A stretch of 64,000 bases of DNA, from contig SBGU01000046.1 in assembly GCA_006226495.1 (NCBI GenBank), positions 1 through 64,000 on the forward strand, written 5' to 3'. Both the position numbers and the translations under genes were made by a program. How positions within the stretch are numbered: the first letter of the stretch is position 1; each line of letters starts with the position of its first letter. Below are positions 18,146 to 25,947 of the stretch, in pieces. Origin of the DNA: Alphaproteobacteria bacterium (lineage in GTDB: Bacteria; Pseudomonadota; Alphaproteobacteria; Sphingomonadales; Kordiimonadaceae). The notes beneath the pieces were generated by a model, which saw nothing but the letters and a program-made list of their open reading frames with translations, was not told the DNA's origin and made no database searches.

Positions 18146-18589
18146 ATGGCTTTGTACGAGCATGTTTTCATTGCGCGGCAGGATATCAACGCCTCGCAAG
18201 TTGAAGGCATTACCGCCGACTTCTCCAAGATCATCGAAGAGAATGCTGGCAAGGTCGCCAAGACCGAATACTGGGGCCTGAAAAACCTGGCCTACAAAAT
18301 CAAGAAAAACCGCAAGGGTCATTATGTTCTGATGAACATCGATGCCCCGCACGCCGCTGTGGCCGAAATGGAACGCCAGGCTCGTCTGCATGACGACGTC
18401 GTCCGTTTCATGACCATTCGCGTTGACGAGCTTGAGGAAGGCCAGTCGGTCGTTCTTCGCTCGAAAGCCGACAAAGAACGTCGTGGCCCGCGTGATGATC
18501 GTGGCGACCGCGGCGATCGTGGTGACCGTGGTGACCGTTTCAACCGTGATGACCGTCGTGGTGACCGCGGCGACAAAAGGGAGTCCTGA
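18146..18589 (+). CDS. rpsF: 30S ribosomal protein S6 with RGD-rich tail
   Basis: The 147-residue protein has the S6 fold in about residues 1-97 ([50 protein letters not shown]). S6 binds S18 on the 30S platform. Beyond about residue 110 it has a low-complexity tail of repeated GDR units ([19 protein letters not shown]). Extended, charged S6 tails are frequent in alphaproteobacteria, and their role is unclear. An AAGGAG site lies 6 bp upstream; rpsR starts 2 bp after the stop. Confidence 0.96.
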   Translation: MALYEHVFIARQDINASQVEGITADFSKIIEENAGKVAKTEYWGLKNLAYKIKKNRKGHYVLMNIDAPHAAVAEMERQARLHDDVVRFMTIRVDELEEGQSVVLRSKADKERRGPRDDRGDRGDRGDRGDRFNRDDRRGDRGDKRES

Positions 18590-18591
18590 TA

Positions 18592-18822
18592 ATGGCTGTT
18601 CGTCGTCCTTTCTTCCGTCGTCGCAAAACCTGCCCCTTCTCCGGTGAAGGCGCACAGGTCATCGACTATAAAGATGTAAAACTGCTGCAGAAGTATGTTT
18701 CCGAGCGTGGCAAGATCGTTCCGAGCCGTATCACCGCCGTTTCCCTGAAGAAACAGCGTGAACTGGCCCGTGCCATCAAACGCGCCCGTAACATCGCGCT
18801 GCTGCCGTTCGTCGTTCAATAA
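18592..18822 (+). CDS. rpsR: 30S ribosomal protein S18
   Basis: The 76-residue basic protein begins [18 protein letters not shown] and contains [25 protein letters not shown] and the C-terminal [16 protein letters not shown], which are S18 signatures. It pairs with S6 on the 30S platform. It follows rpsF by 2 bp and precedes rplI by 24 bp in the conserved operon. Confidence 0.97.
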   Translation: MAVRRPFFRRRKTCPFSGEGAQVIDYKDVKLLQKYVSERGKIVPSRITAVSLKKQRELARAIKRARNIALLPFVVQ

Positions 18823-18846
18823 TCGCTCAAGCCACGGAGACATAAA

Positions 18847-19434
18847 ATGGAAGTCATCCTGCTGGAACGCGTCGAGAAACTCGGCAAAATGGGCGAAATC
18901 GTATCCGTTCGTGACGGCTTTGCGCGCAACTTCCTGCTGCCGCAGAAAAAAGCCCTCCGCGCGACCGCTGCCAACAAAGCAGCTTACGAAGCCGACAAGG
19001 CCCGCCTGGAAGCAGAAAACCTCGAGCGCCGCAGCTCTGCCGAAGCAGTTGCCAAGGACATGGACGGCCTGAAGGTCGTTATGGTTCGCGCTGCCGGTGA
19101 ATCCGGTCAGCTCTATGGTTCGGTATCGAGCCGTGACCTGGCTGACGCCATCACCGAAGCCGGTGTCAAGACCGACCGCAGCCAGATCATTCTGGACCGC
19201 GCTCTCAAGACCATCGGCCTGCACGAAGTTACCGTTCGCCTGCACCCGGAAGTTTCGGTTGACGTGACCGTGAATATCGCACGTTCCGCTCAAGAAGCCG
19301 AAACCCAGTTCGAAACCGGCTCGGCCCTGGTTGCCGACAACCGCTTCGAATCCGATTTCGAGAGCACCTTTGGCGACGACGACGATGAAGACGAAGCTGT
19401 TGAAGCCGTCGAAGCCGAGGAAGAACAAGCCTGA
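18847..19434 (+). CDS. rplI: 50S ribosomal protein L9 with acidic C-terminal extension
   Basis: The N-terminal L9 domain ([31 protein letters not shown]) and the C-terminal domain ([16 protein letters not shown] ... [19 protein letters not shown]) are both complete. The protein is 195 residues; E. coli L9 has 149. The extra tail is strongly acidic ([19 protein letters not shown]). GGAG precedes the start. A strong terminator follows. Confidence 0.96.
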   Translation: MEVILLERVEKLGKMGEIVSVRDGFARNFLLPQKKALRATAANKAAYEADKARLEAENLERRSSAEAVAKDMDGLKVVMVRAAGESGQLYGSVSSRDLADAITEAGVKTDRSQIILDRALKTIGLHEVTVRLHPEVSVDVTVNIARSAQEAETQFETGSALVADNRFESDFESTFGDDDDEDEAVEAVEAEEEQA

Positions 19435-19457
19435 GGCCTGGTTCCGACCCAATCATG

Positions 19458-19488
19458 AAAAAGGCGGCCCAGGTGGCCGCCTTTTTTA
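19458..19488. terminator. Rho-independent terminator after rplI, usable from both strands
   Basis: Arms AAAAAGGCGGCC (19458-19469) and GGCCGCCTTTTT (19475-19486) pair perfectly around CAGGT, followed by more T residues. It separates rplI from the convergent sulfotransferase gene. Confidence 0.9.
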
Positions 19489-19507
19489 TTTCATTTGATG
19501 CATCGTG

Positions 19508-20497
19508 TCAGTCGGCACAGGCATCGGCCAATGCCGCCCTGTAGCGCGGCAGGTAGGGTTTGAACTCCTTGCCCAGTTCCTCGACCGTCGGCAGGAACTG
19601 TTCTTCGATGGCACGGCGCAGGCCGTCCGGCAGCCGCAGGTCGCTGTTGAATTCCAGTGCCATATGCTTCGCCAGCCTGTTCATGCGGCTGACACCGTCC
19701 TTCTGCAGTTCATTGCGCAGGAAGCCCGAGATCACCGAACTGTTTTTCTGGAACTGATCGGCCACCGATGGGCTCATCGGAATATTGCGCAGAAAGAGCT
19801 GCATCATGCGTGAGGTCATGCGCATCAGTTCCGCCTCTTCGTCGCTGACAGAGACATTGAGCCGCACGTCCTGGTCGAACGCATTGGGCGGCAGGCCCAG
19901 ATATTTGTTAAGCGCCCGGTAGAAATCGGCCTTCCGCTCTCGCATCAACTCATAGGGCAGCACCACAATATTGCCCTTGCCGTAGCGTTCCGCCCACGGC
20001 CCGAGCATCGGCGTCAGGGACAGGATATAGGCAAGCGCATCCGCGTTCGAGGCGACAAATTTCTGCAGGGTCTGCGATCCGCCTTCATGGATATGCTGCT
20101 TGTGCATCGAGCGTATCCAACTGATCGGCTCGCGTACCAGCGCCAGCACACTGGCGTCGCCGGGCGCCATCTGGCCGAATATCTGCGGGGTATAGCGGTA
20201 ATAAAGGTCGAACCGTTCCCTGGTGAAGGGCTTCAGGCACGGGTTGCTGAGGTTTTCCGCTGAAAACACGCTGAAGGCATCGTCAACCTTGGCGGGCCCA
20301 TCGAACACCGGCAGGCCTTCCGGGAAACCGAAATCTTCCGTGGTATTGCCCCAGATCACATCCCGGAGCCGGTAGCAGGTTTTGATCGAGTATTCCTTCG
20401 ACAGATTCACCTCAGGCATCAGCGCCCACAGCGCCTGCAACAATGTCGAACCGGTCTTGTGCAATCCCACATGGATAATCGTTTTCGGCTTGGCCAT
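19508..20497 (-). CDS. Sulfotransferase family protein
   Basis: The 329-residue product starts with a PAPS-binding loop, IIHVGLHKTGSTLLQ (about residues 7-21), and has a second PAPS region, LALVREPISWIRSMHKQ (about 138-154), both hallmarks of the Sulfotransfer fold. It would move a sulfuryl group from PAPS to a carbohydrate or other acceptor; the acceptor is unknown. It stands opposite to the rplI and dnaB genes, interrupting the common rplI-dnaB order. With the nearby GT61 gene it suggests cell-surface glycan decoration. Confidence 0.82.
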   Translation of the reverse strand: MAKPKTIIHVGLHKTGSTLLQALWALMPEVNLSKEYSIKTCYRLRDVIWGNTTEDFGFPEGLPVFDGPAKVDDAFSVFSAENLSNPCLKPFTRERFDLYYRYTPQIFGQMAPGDASVLALVREPISWIRSMHKQHIHEGGSQTLQKFVASNADALAYILSLTPMLGPWAERYGKGNIVVLPYELMRERKADFYRALNKYLGLPPNAFDQDVRLNVSVSDEEAELMRMTSRMMQLFLRNIPMSPSVADQFQKNSSVISGFLRNELQKDGVSRMNRLAKHMALEFNSDLRLPDGLRRAIEEQFLPTVEELGKEFKPYLPRYRAALADACAD

Positions 20498-20802
20498 TTG
20501 CCCTCCTCATCGTATCGCTTCGGAAAACCATAGAGGAAGCGGCCCACCCTGTCAGCATCTGTGATAGGCTGGAAAAGCACACGGCGGGAAGTTATCCCCA
20601 GAGTTATTCCCCTGTGGATAACTTTGTTGTGGATAGCTTTGGGACAGGTGATTTTCCCCCTGCCCCGGGCGCCGGTTTCCGCTATGGTGCCCGGCACCCC
20701 GCGAGGGGTACCAAACGAAAGACCGGGGTCGAAACGGTCTGACAGGATGCCGTGGCACAGTGGCCAGGCACAGGGAAAAACGCACACGGAGGGTTCCGCC
20801 CC
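20498..20802 (+). promoter_or_regulatory. dnaB upstream region with DnaA box cluster
   Basis: This 305-bp gap lies between the divergent sulfotransferase and dnaB. It holds a perfect DnaA box TGTGGATAA at 20613-20621, with near-matches TTATCCCCA (20592-20600), TGTGGATAG (20628-20636) and the weaker TTATTCCCC (20604-20612), all within 45 bp. The dnaB ribosome site GGAGGG is at 20788-20793. No AT-rich unwinding element is obvious, so DnaA control of dnaB is more likely than an origin. Confidence 0.6.
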
Positions 20803-22329
20803 ATGGAAGCGCTGAAACGCGACGCTGCCAACGATTCTGCCGATATGCCCGCATACCGGCAGCAACCGCACAATCTGGAAGCGGAACAGGCACTTCTGGG
20901 CTCGATCCTTGTCAATAACGAGGCTGCGCAGAAGGTTCAGGGTTTCCTGCTGCCGGAGCATTTTTTCGAACCCGTGCATGGCCGCATCTTCGAAGCAGTC
21001 CTCAAACTGATGGACAAGAATCAGATCGCCGACCCGGTGAAGCTGAAGCCCTATTTCGACAATGACGAAGCCCTGAAGGAAGTCGGCGGTGCCCAGTATC
21101 TGGTGCGCCTTGCCGCCAGTGCCGCCACCATCATCAACGCCGAGGACTATGGCCGCACGATCTATGACCTTGCGCTCCGCCGCGCGTTGATCCAGATCGG
21201 CGAACGCATGGTCAACGACGCTTATGATTCGCCTGTCGACCTTGAAGCCGCCGAACAGATTGCGGACGCCGAAAAACAGCTATTTGACCTTGCAGAAATG
21301 GGCCAGGCGGAAACCGGCGCCCAGGCCTTTTCCCGCGCGCTCAGGACCGCGGTCGAGAATATCGAGAACGCCTACAAGGACCCTGACAGCCTGTCAGGCA
21401 TCACCACGGGCCTCAGCAAGCTCAATGAAAAGATTGGCGGCCTGCACAATTCGGACCTTATGATCCTCGCCGGGCGCCCGGCCATGGGTAAAACCGCACT
21501 TGCGACCAACATCGCCTTCAATGCGGCAAAACGCTATGCCGACGACAAGCTGGCGGGCATCCTGCCTGAAAAGTCCAAGGGCGCTGTGGTCTGTTTCTTC
21601 AGCCTCGAGATGTCGGCTGACCAATTGGCGGCGCGTATCCTGTCCGACCGGGCGAATGCGCTTTATAACGGGCCTGAACCGATCCAGTCGCACAAGATGC
21701 GCCAAGGCCACCTGCGCGAGGACCAGTTCGAAGCCATCGCACGCGCCGCAATAGAGCTTGAAGATACCCCTCTGTTTATCGACGATACCCCGGCGCTTAC
21801 GATCGCCGCGCTGCGGAACCGGGCGCGTCGGCTCAAGCGCCAGCACAATCTCGGGCTCGTGGTGGTCGATTACCTGCAGCTTCTCCGGGGCACCGGCAAG
21901 GGTGCATCGTCGGAAAGCCGTGTGCAGGAAATTTCAGAAATTACCCGTGGCCTCAAAGGTTTGGCGAAGGAACTTCATGTTCCTGTTATCGCCCTGTCGC
22001 AGCTTAGCCGGGGTGTGGAACAGCGCGAAAACAAGCGCCCCATGCTGTCGGACCTTCGGGAATCGGGCTCGATCGAGCAGGACGCCGATATGGTGATGTT
22101 CGTATTCCGGGAGGAATATTACAAGGAGAAGGAAGAACCTTCCCAGTCCGACCAGGAAAAGCACCTGCAATGGCAGGCCGAAATGAACGCGCTGTATGGC
22201 AAGGCCGAACTGATCATCGGCAAGCAGCGTCACGGCCCGGTGGGCACTGTGCATCTTGCCTTCGACAAGGAATGCACGCGCTTTTCGGACCTTGTCGACG
22301 AAGACCACCTGCCCGAACGCTTCGAATAG
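20803..22329 (+). CDS. dnaB: Replicative DNA helicase
   Basis: The 508-residue protein has the DnaB N-terminal domain (QPHNLEAEQALLGSILVNNEAAQKV) and a RecA-like helicase domain with Walker A in LAGRPAMGKTALATNIAF, VVCFFSLEMSADQLAARIL and DYLQLLRGTGKG, then SQLSRGVEQRENKRPMLSDLRESGSIEQDAD. It unwinds DNA ahead of the replisome. ATG 20803 has GGAGGG 9 bp upstream; an upstream ATG at 20752 would add an unconserved leader. DnaA boxes upstream hint at replication-linked control. Confidence 0.97.
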   Translation: MEALKRDAANDSADMPAYRQQPHNLEAEQALLGSILVNNEAAQKVQGFLLPEHFFEPVHGRIFEAVLKLMDKNQIADPVKLKPYFDNDEALKEVGGAQYLVRLAASAATIINAEDYGRTIYDLALRRALIQIGERMVNDAYDSPVDLEAAEQIADAEKQLFDLAEMGQAETGAQAFSRALRTAVENIENAYKDPDSLSGITTGLSKLNEKIGGLHNSDLMILAGRPAMGKTALATNIAFNAAKRYADDKLAGILPEKSKGAVVCFFSLEMSADQLAARILSDRANALYNGPEPIQSHKMRQGHLREDQFEAIARAAIELEDTPLFIDDTPALTIAALRNRARRLKRQHNLGLVVVDYLQLLRGTGKGASSESRVQEISEITRGLKGLAKELHVPVIALSQLSRGVEQRENKRPMLSDLRESGSIEQDADMVMFVFREEYYKEKEEPSQSDQEKHLQWQAEMNALYGKAELIIGKQRHGPVGTVHLAFDKECTRFSDLVDEDHLPERFE

Positions 22330-22362
22330 GCGCTCGGGCAGAGCTTCCGGCTCAGGAACGTA

Positions 22363-22626
22363 TCAGTCGCAGGTAATGGTAATCTGCGTGCCATCGGTGC
22401 GCGTGATGGTCACGGAACCGCCGTTGGCGTTGCATTTGAAGCTTTCGTCATCGCTTGAGATAATCGTTTCGGTATCCATCTGGCGGATGACAAGCGCGCC
22501 TTCGTCAAGACTGACGGAAACGCCGCCCGTGCGCATGACCTTGGTCTTGTCTGTCATGAGACTGGCGCCGGTCATCAGCACCACAATGACGACGACGATA
22601 CCGCCGAAAATCAGATTTCTGGACAT
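22363..22626 (-). CDS. Small membrane-anchored protein of unknown function
   Basis: The 87-residue product has one transmembrane segment (about residues 5-23, NLIFGGIVVVIVVLMTGAS) and a short soluble domain likely in the periplasm. Two Cys residues (65 and 86) bracket a beta-rich ITRTDGTQITITC end and could form a disulfide. ATG 22626 has AAGGGGA upstream. I recognise no family. It is convergent with dnaB, 33 bp from its stop codon. Confidence 0.6.
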   Translation of the reverse strand: MSRNLIFGGIVVVIVVLMTGASLMTDKTKVMRTGGVSVSLDEGALVIRQMDTETIISSDDESFKCNANGGSVTITRTDGTQITITCD

Positions 22627-22835
22627 ATGTGTCCCCTTCTCGCTCGCTGTTAGTTCGGCCATGTTTGCCATGGTCCGGTTTGTAGGCAGATGATGGCGGA
22701 AAATGCCGTCGCTCGCAAGGCTGCAATTTTTCCGCAGGCCGTACAGCCACGTGGTTGCCAAGATGCGGGCGGCTGCGCTAACAAGAATTCAGATTTTTGG
22801 TTCCTTTTCCGACTGCCGATTGAAAGTGTCCATCC

Positions 22836-24431
22836 ATGGTTCTTGCCGTCAAAAACGCCATCTGCCTGCCCTGTACGGGTGCCGAAGACAGGCCATTGTT
22901 GGCAAACGGGGCATATGGTGGCATTTTCACGCACGACCGCGCCCCGGTTCGCGAAGGCTTTCTGGTCCGCGAATACCGTCAGCAGGCTGTACTGCGCGAC
23001 GGTGTCTGGGATGCCAGTACCGGGCAGGACCTGCGCGTTGCGGAAATGATCCTTCCCGGCACAATAGGCGAAACCCGCACCCGGCTGGAAGGTACATATA
23101 TCTTTGCGGGCTATATTTTCCCGCACTATGGCCACTTCCTTCTGGAAAGCCTGTCGCGGCTCTGGTTCTACCGCGACAAACCGCATGTGCCGCTGCTGTG
23201 GATGGGTGTTCACAATCAGACCGAATTCAATGCAGTGAACCAGCAACTGTTCGAGCTTTTTGGTATTACCAATCCCATGCATATCGTGACCGAACAGACA
23301 GAAGTCGAAGAACTGCTGGTTCCGGAAGCAGGCTATATCATCAACAGCCGCTACACAGGGGCGCAAGCCGATGCCTTGCGCCTGGTCGGGGCACGAGCGA
23401 TCAAGTCGGGCAAAAAGGTATGGCTTTCACGCAGCAAGCTTTCAAAGGCGAAAATCTTTAACGAACCTGCGTTCGAACGCCTGCTTCGGCACAATGGCTG
23501 GACGGTCTATCACCCGCAGGATCACAGGATTGCAGATCAACTGGACATGCTGTCCGATGCGGAACTTATCGCCGGCGTCGAAGGCTCGGCCTTCCACACC
23601 CTGGTGCTGATGCCCGATTACACCGGCAAGATCTATATCATTGCGCGCGGTGAGCAGTTCAATCTCGATTATGCATCGATTGCCCATTCCCTCGGCCTTG
23701 ACCAGCGCGCATTGTCTGTTCCGCGCTTCCTGTTCTCAAGCGACACCAAACCCTGGCAAAGCAACTGGTTGTGGCCCAATTTCGATATCCTTGCCCAGAA
23801 CCTCGGTCTCAAGCGCCCCAACCTGCCATGGACCCCCTTCTCCGTCGCCCTCCGGAATATCGTGCCGTCGACCGCGGCTTTCTTCAAAAGCAAACGCCTG
23901 ATCGAGTTCTGGCCGCGCGAAAATTCGGTTGCCAGCCTTGTACCCGGCCTGAAATCGACAACGGTTGCCGAAGTGATGGACTTTGACCTCGCCCCCCTCG
24001 ATGCGCTCGACGTTGAGCGGTTCGAGCTGACACCGGACCAATATTTCCAGACCGCAGGCGCAGCCGCAAAGTCCGACCTGTATTGCATTCGCCAGCACGA
24101 TGACCATGACGCCCTCGTCAGGGCATTCAACAACAGCCTGTCGCTGTCGGATGAAAAGACGATCTGGATCATCGAGGGCTGTGACGACAGCGAATTCGGC
24201 CGGACCGCCGCCAATGAAAATTTCCTGGCGACCATCCAGCGCCAATATCCCACCATCATGCTGGCGCGGGTGAAAGGATCGAATATTGTTTATGCTTGGC
24301 GCCAGGCGCGTGTTGGCGCCATCGAACCCTTGTCCGTGAACGCCGACAAGCCGGGGTTCAAGGCCCTGTTGCCGAACGTATCGGTCAATTCCATCGCCCT
24401 TGCGATCCAGAAGGCCCAGAAGGCCGGGTAA
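22836..24431 (+). CDS. Glycosyltransferase family 61 protein with C-terminal extension
   Basis: The 531-residue protein matches the DUF563/GT61 pattern: HYGHFLLESLSRLW (about 97-110), KVWLSRSKL (about 194-202) and IAGVEGSAFHTLVLMP (about 245-260). GT61 enzymes transfer sugars to polysaccharides or glycoproteins. Residues beyond about 330 form an extra domain of roughly 200 residues I do not recognise; it contains YCIRQHDDHDALVRAF and ends GFKALLPNVSVNSIALAIQKAQ. There is no clear signal peptide and no strong ribosome site, so the start is less sure. Confidence 0.75.
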   Translation: MVLAVKNAICLPCTGAEDRPLLANGAYGGIFTHDRAPVREGFLVREYRQQAVLRDGVWDASTGQDLRVAEMILPGTIGETRTRLEGTYIFAGYIFPHYGHFLLESLSRLWFYRDKPHVPLLWMGVHNQTEFNAVNQQLFELFGITNPMHIVTEQTEVEELLVPEAGYIINSRYTGAQADALRLVGARAIKSGKKVWLSRSKLSKAKIFNEPAFERLLRHNGWTVYHPQDHRIADQLDMLSDAELIAGVEGSAFHTLVLMPDYTGKIYIIARGEQFNLDYASIAHSLGLDQRALSVPRFLFSSDTKPWQSNWLWPNFDILAQNLGLKRPNLPWTPFSVALRNIVPSTAAFFKSKRLIEFWPRENSVASLVPGLKSTTVAEVMDFDLAPLDALDVERFELTPDQYFQTAGAAAKSDLYCIRQHDDHDALVRAFNNSLSLSDEKTIWIIEGCDDSEFGRTAANENFLATIQRQYPTIMLARVKGSNIVYAWRQARVGAIEPLSVNADKPGFKALLPNVSVNSIALAIQKAQKAG

Positions 24432-24442
24432 CAAGCGGGGGG

Positions 24443-24781
24443 TCAGAACCCCATCATGTTACGGCTTTCCCTGGGCAGCCTGAGCACGAGCCCGTCCAGG
24501 TCCGCTTCGATAACCACCTGGCAGCCAAGGCGCGAGGTCGCTGTCAGCCCAAGGGCAAGGTCGAGCATTTCCTCTTCATTCTCGCTGGCTTCCGGCAGGC
24601 GGTCGAAATGGCTCCTGTCGACAATCACATGGCAGGTGGAACAGGCCATGTTGCCTTCGCAGGCGCCTTCCATTTCCAGGCCGTTTTCCTGTGCGAGTTG
24701 AAGCACGGTCACACCGGGCGCGGTGGCCACGGTCAGTTCGCTGCCGTCCGGTCGGATGAATGTCACCTTGACGTCGCTCAT
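24443..24781 (-). CDS. fdx: Adrenodoxin-type 2Fe-2S ferredoxin
   Basis: The 112-residue protein has Cys41, Cys47, Cys50 and Cys87 in the pattern C-X5-C-X2-C-X36-C (ACEGNMACSTCHVI and RLGCQV), which binds a 2Fe-2S cluster. Adrenodoxin-type ferredoxins donate electrons in Fe-S cluster assembly. The ATG overlaps the stop of the upstream cysteine desulfurase by 4 bp, which supports that role. The gene symbol rests on this context. Confidence 0.88.
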   Translation of the reverse strand: MSDVKVTFIRPDGSELTVATAPGVTVLQLAQENGLEMEGACEGNMACSTCHVIVDRSHFDRLPEASENEEEMLDLALGLTATSRLGCQVVIEADLDGLVLRLPRESRNMMGF

Positions 24782-25944
24782 GCCCTCAGTCCCCCAACTT
24801 TCCTGACCGCGCCGACAATCTCGTCCGCGGCAAAATCAAGTTCTGCATCTGTTGTGAAGCGGCCGATGCCGATGCGCAGGGCCGCCTTGGTTTCGGTTTC
24901 CGTGCGACCAATCGCCGCCAGAACGTATGACGGGCCGGTCATGGCCGAAGCACAGGCGGCGCCGCTCGATACCGCAAGCGAACGGATCGACGCCAACAGC
25001 AGGTCGCCGTCCAGGCCTGGAAAACTGATGTTCAGGTTGCCGACCCAGCGCGCAGATTCGCTGCCATTGAGCAACAGGCCCGGAAGGTCGGCAAACAGCC
25101 GTGCCTTCAACCGCGCCATCAAAGCTTCGATATGACCGGCTTCCTGCCCAATACCCTGCGCGCAAAGGGCAGCGGCGGCACCAAGTCCTGCCACCAACGC
25201 TGGTGCCTGTGTGCCAGAGCGCAGACCATGTTCCTGCCCGCCACCGGACATCTGGGGCGTGAGCGCAGTTTGCCGCCCTGCCCGTTTATAGAGCGCCCCA
25301 ACACCCTTGGGGCCATAAATCTTGTGGGCAGAGATGCTCATGAAATCGAGGCTGAGGTCATCAACATCCAAAACAATCTTGCCAAAGCCCTGGGCGGCGT
25401 CGGTATGGAACAGCGCGCCATGCCGTTTCGCGATCGCCCCGATTTCCCGAAGCGGCTGGATGACGCCGATTTCGTTATTCACCGCCATCACGGACACAAG
25501 CGCCGTCCGCTCGCTGACCGCCTCAGCGACCTGGTCGAGGTCGACCAAACCGTCCGGCCCCACAGGCAGGACCGTGACATCATAGCCCGCCCGTGCGCAG
25601 GCTGCAGCCGCCTCGAGGACACATTTGTGTTCGGTCGCCACCGTCACCAGTTCAGGGCGCTTTTTGCCCCAGACATCCATAACCCCCTTCAGGACCAGGT
25701 TGTTGCTTTCGGTAGCGCCTGACGTGAAATAGATTTCATCAGCCGCCGCACCGATCAGGGAAGCGACCTGCCCACGGGCGACATCAAGGGCCGCTTCGGC
25801 CTCCCAGCCAAACCGATGGGTGCTTGAATGCGGATTGCCGAACTTGGCTGTAAGGTACGGCATCATTGCCGCCAGCACACGTTCGTCCAGCGGCGTGGTG
25901 GCCTGATAGTCCAGATAGACAGGGGTCTGGATCGCGCCGCCCAT
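24778..25944 (-). CDS. Cysteine desulfurase, IscS/NifS class (first copy)
   Basis: The 388-residue PLP enzyme abstracts sulfur from cysteine for Fe-S clusters or other thiolation. The PLP Lys is in SISAHKIYGPKG, and the active Cys in AVSSGAACASAMTGPSYVL is the IscS-like loop. FTSGATESNNLVLKG and HTDAAQGFGK bind PLP. ATG 25944 lies 3 bp after the stop of the second copy; GTG 25947 is also possible. It is coupled to the ferredoxin gene downstream. Confidence 0.93.
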   Translation of the reverse strand: MGGAIQTPVYLDYQATTPLDERVLAAMMPYLTAKFGNPHSSTHRFGWEAEAALDVARGQVASLIGAAADEIYFTSGATESNNLVLKGVMDVWGKKRPELVTVATEHKCVLEAAAACARAGYDVTVLPVGPDGLVDLDQVAEAVSERTALVSVMAVNNEIGVIQPLREIGAIAKRHGALFHTDAAQGFGKIVLDVDDLSLDFMSISAHKIYGPKGVGALYKRAGRQTALTPQMSGGGQEHGLRSGTQAPALVAGLGAAAALCAQGIGQEAGHIEALMARLKARLFADLPGLLLNGSESARWVGNLNISFPGLDGDLLLASIRSLAVSSGAACASAMTGPSYVLAAIGRTETETKAALRIGIGRFTTDAELDFAADEIVGAVRKVGGLRA

Positions 25945-25947
25945 CAC

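Noticed and set aside
18480-18590. Short direct repeats as a CRISPR or VNTR locus
   Set aside because: The repeats are in frame within rpsF and code the GDR tail; there are no spacers.
20592-20802. Chromosomal replication origin next to dnaB
   Set aside because: DnaA boxes are present, but there is no AT-rich unwinding element and none of the usual origin neighbours (dnaA, hemE, parAB, gidA/B). Regulation of dnaB is the simpler reading.
22309-22341. Hairpin CTGCCCGA/TCGGGCAG at the dnaB stop as a terminator
   Set aside because: The stem is real, but no T run follows on either strand, so termination is doubtful.
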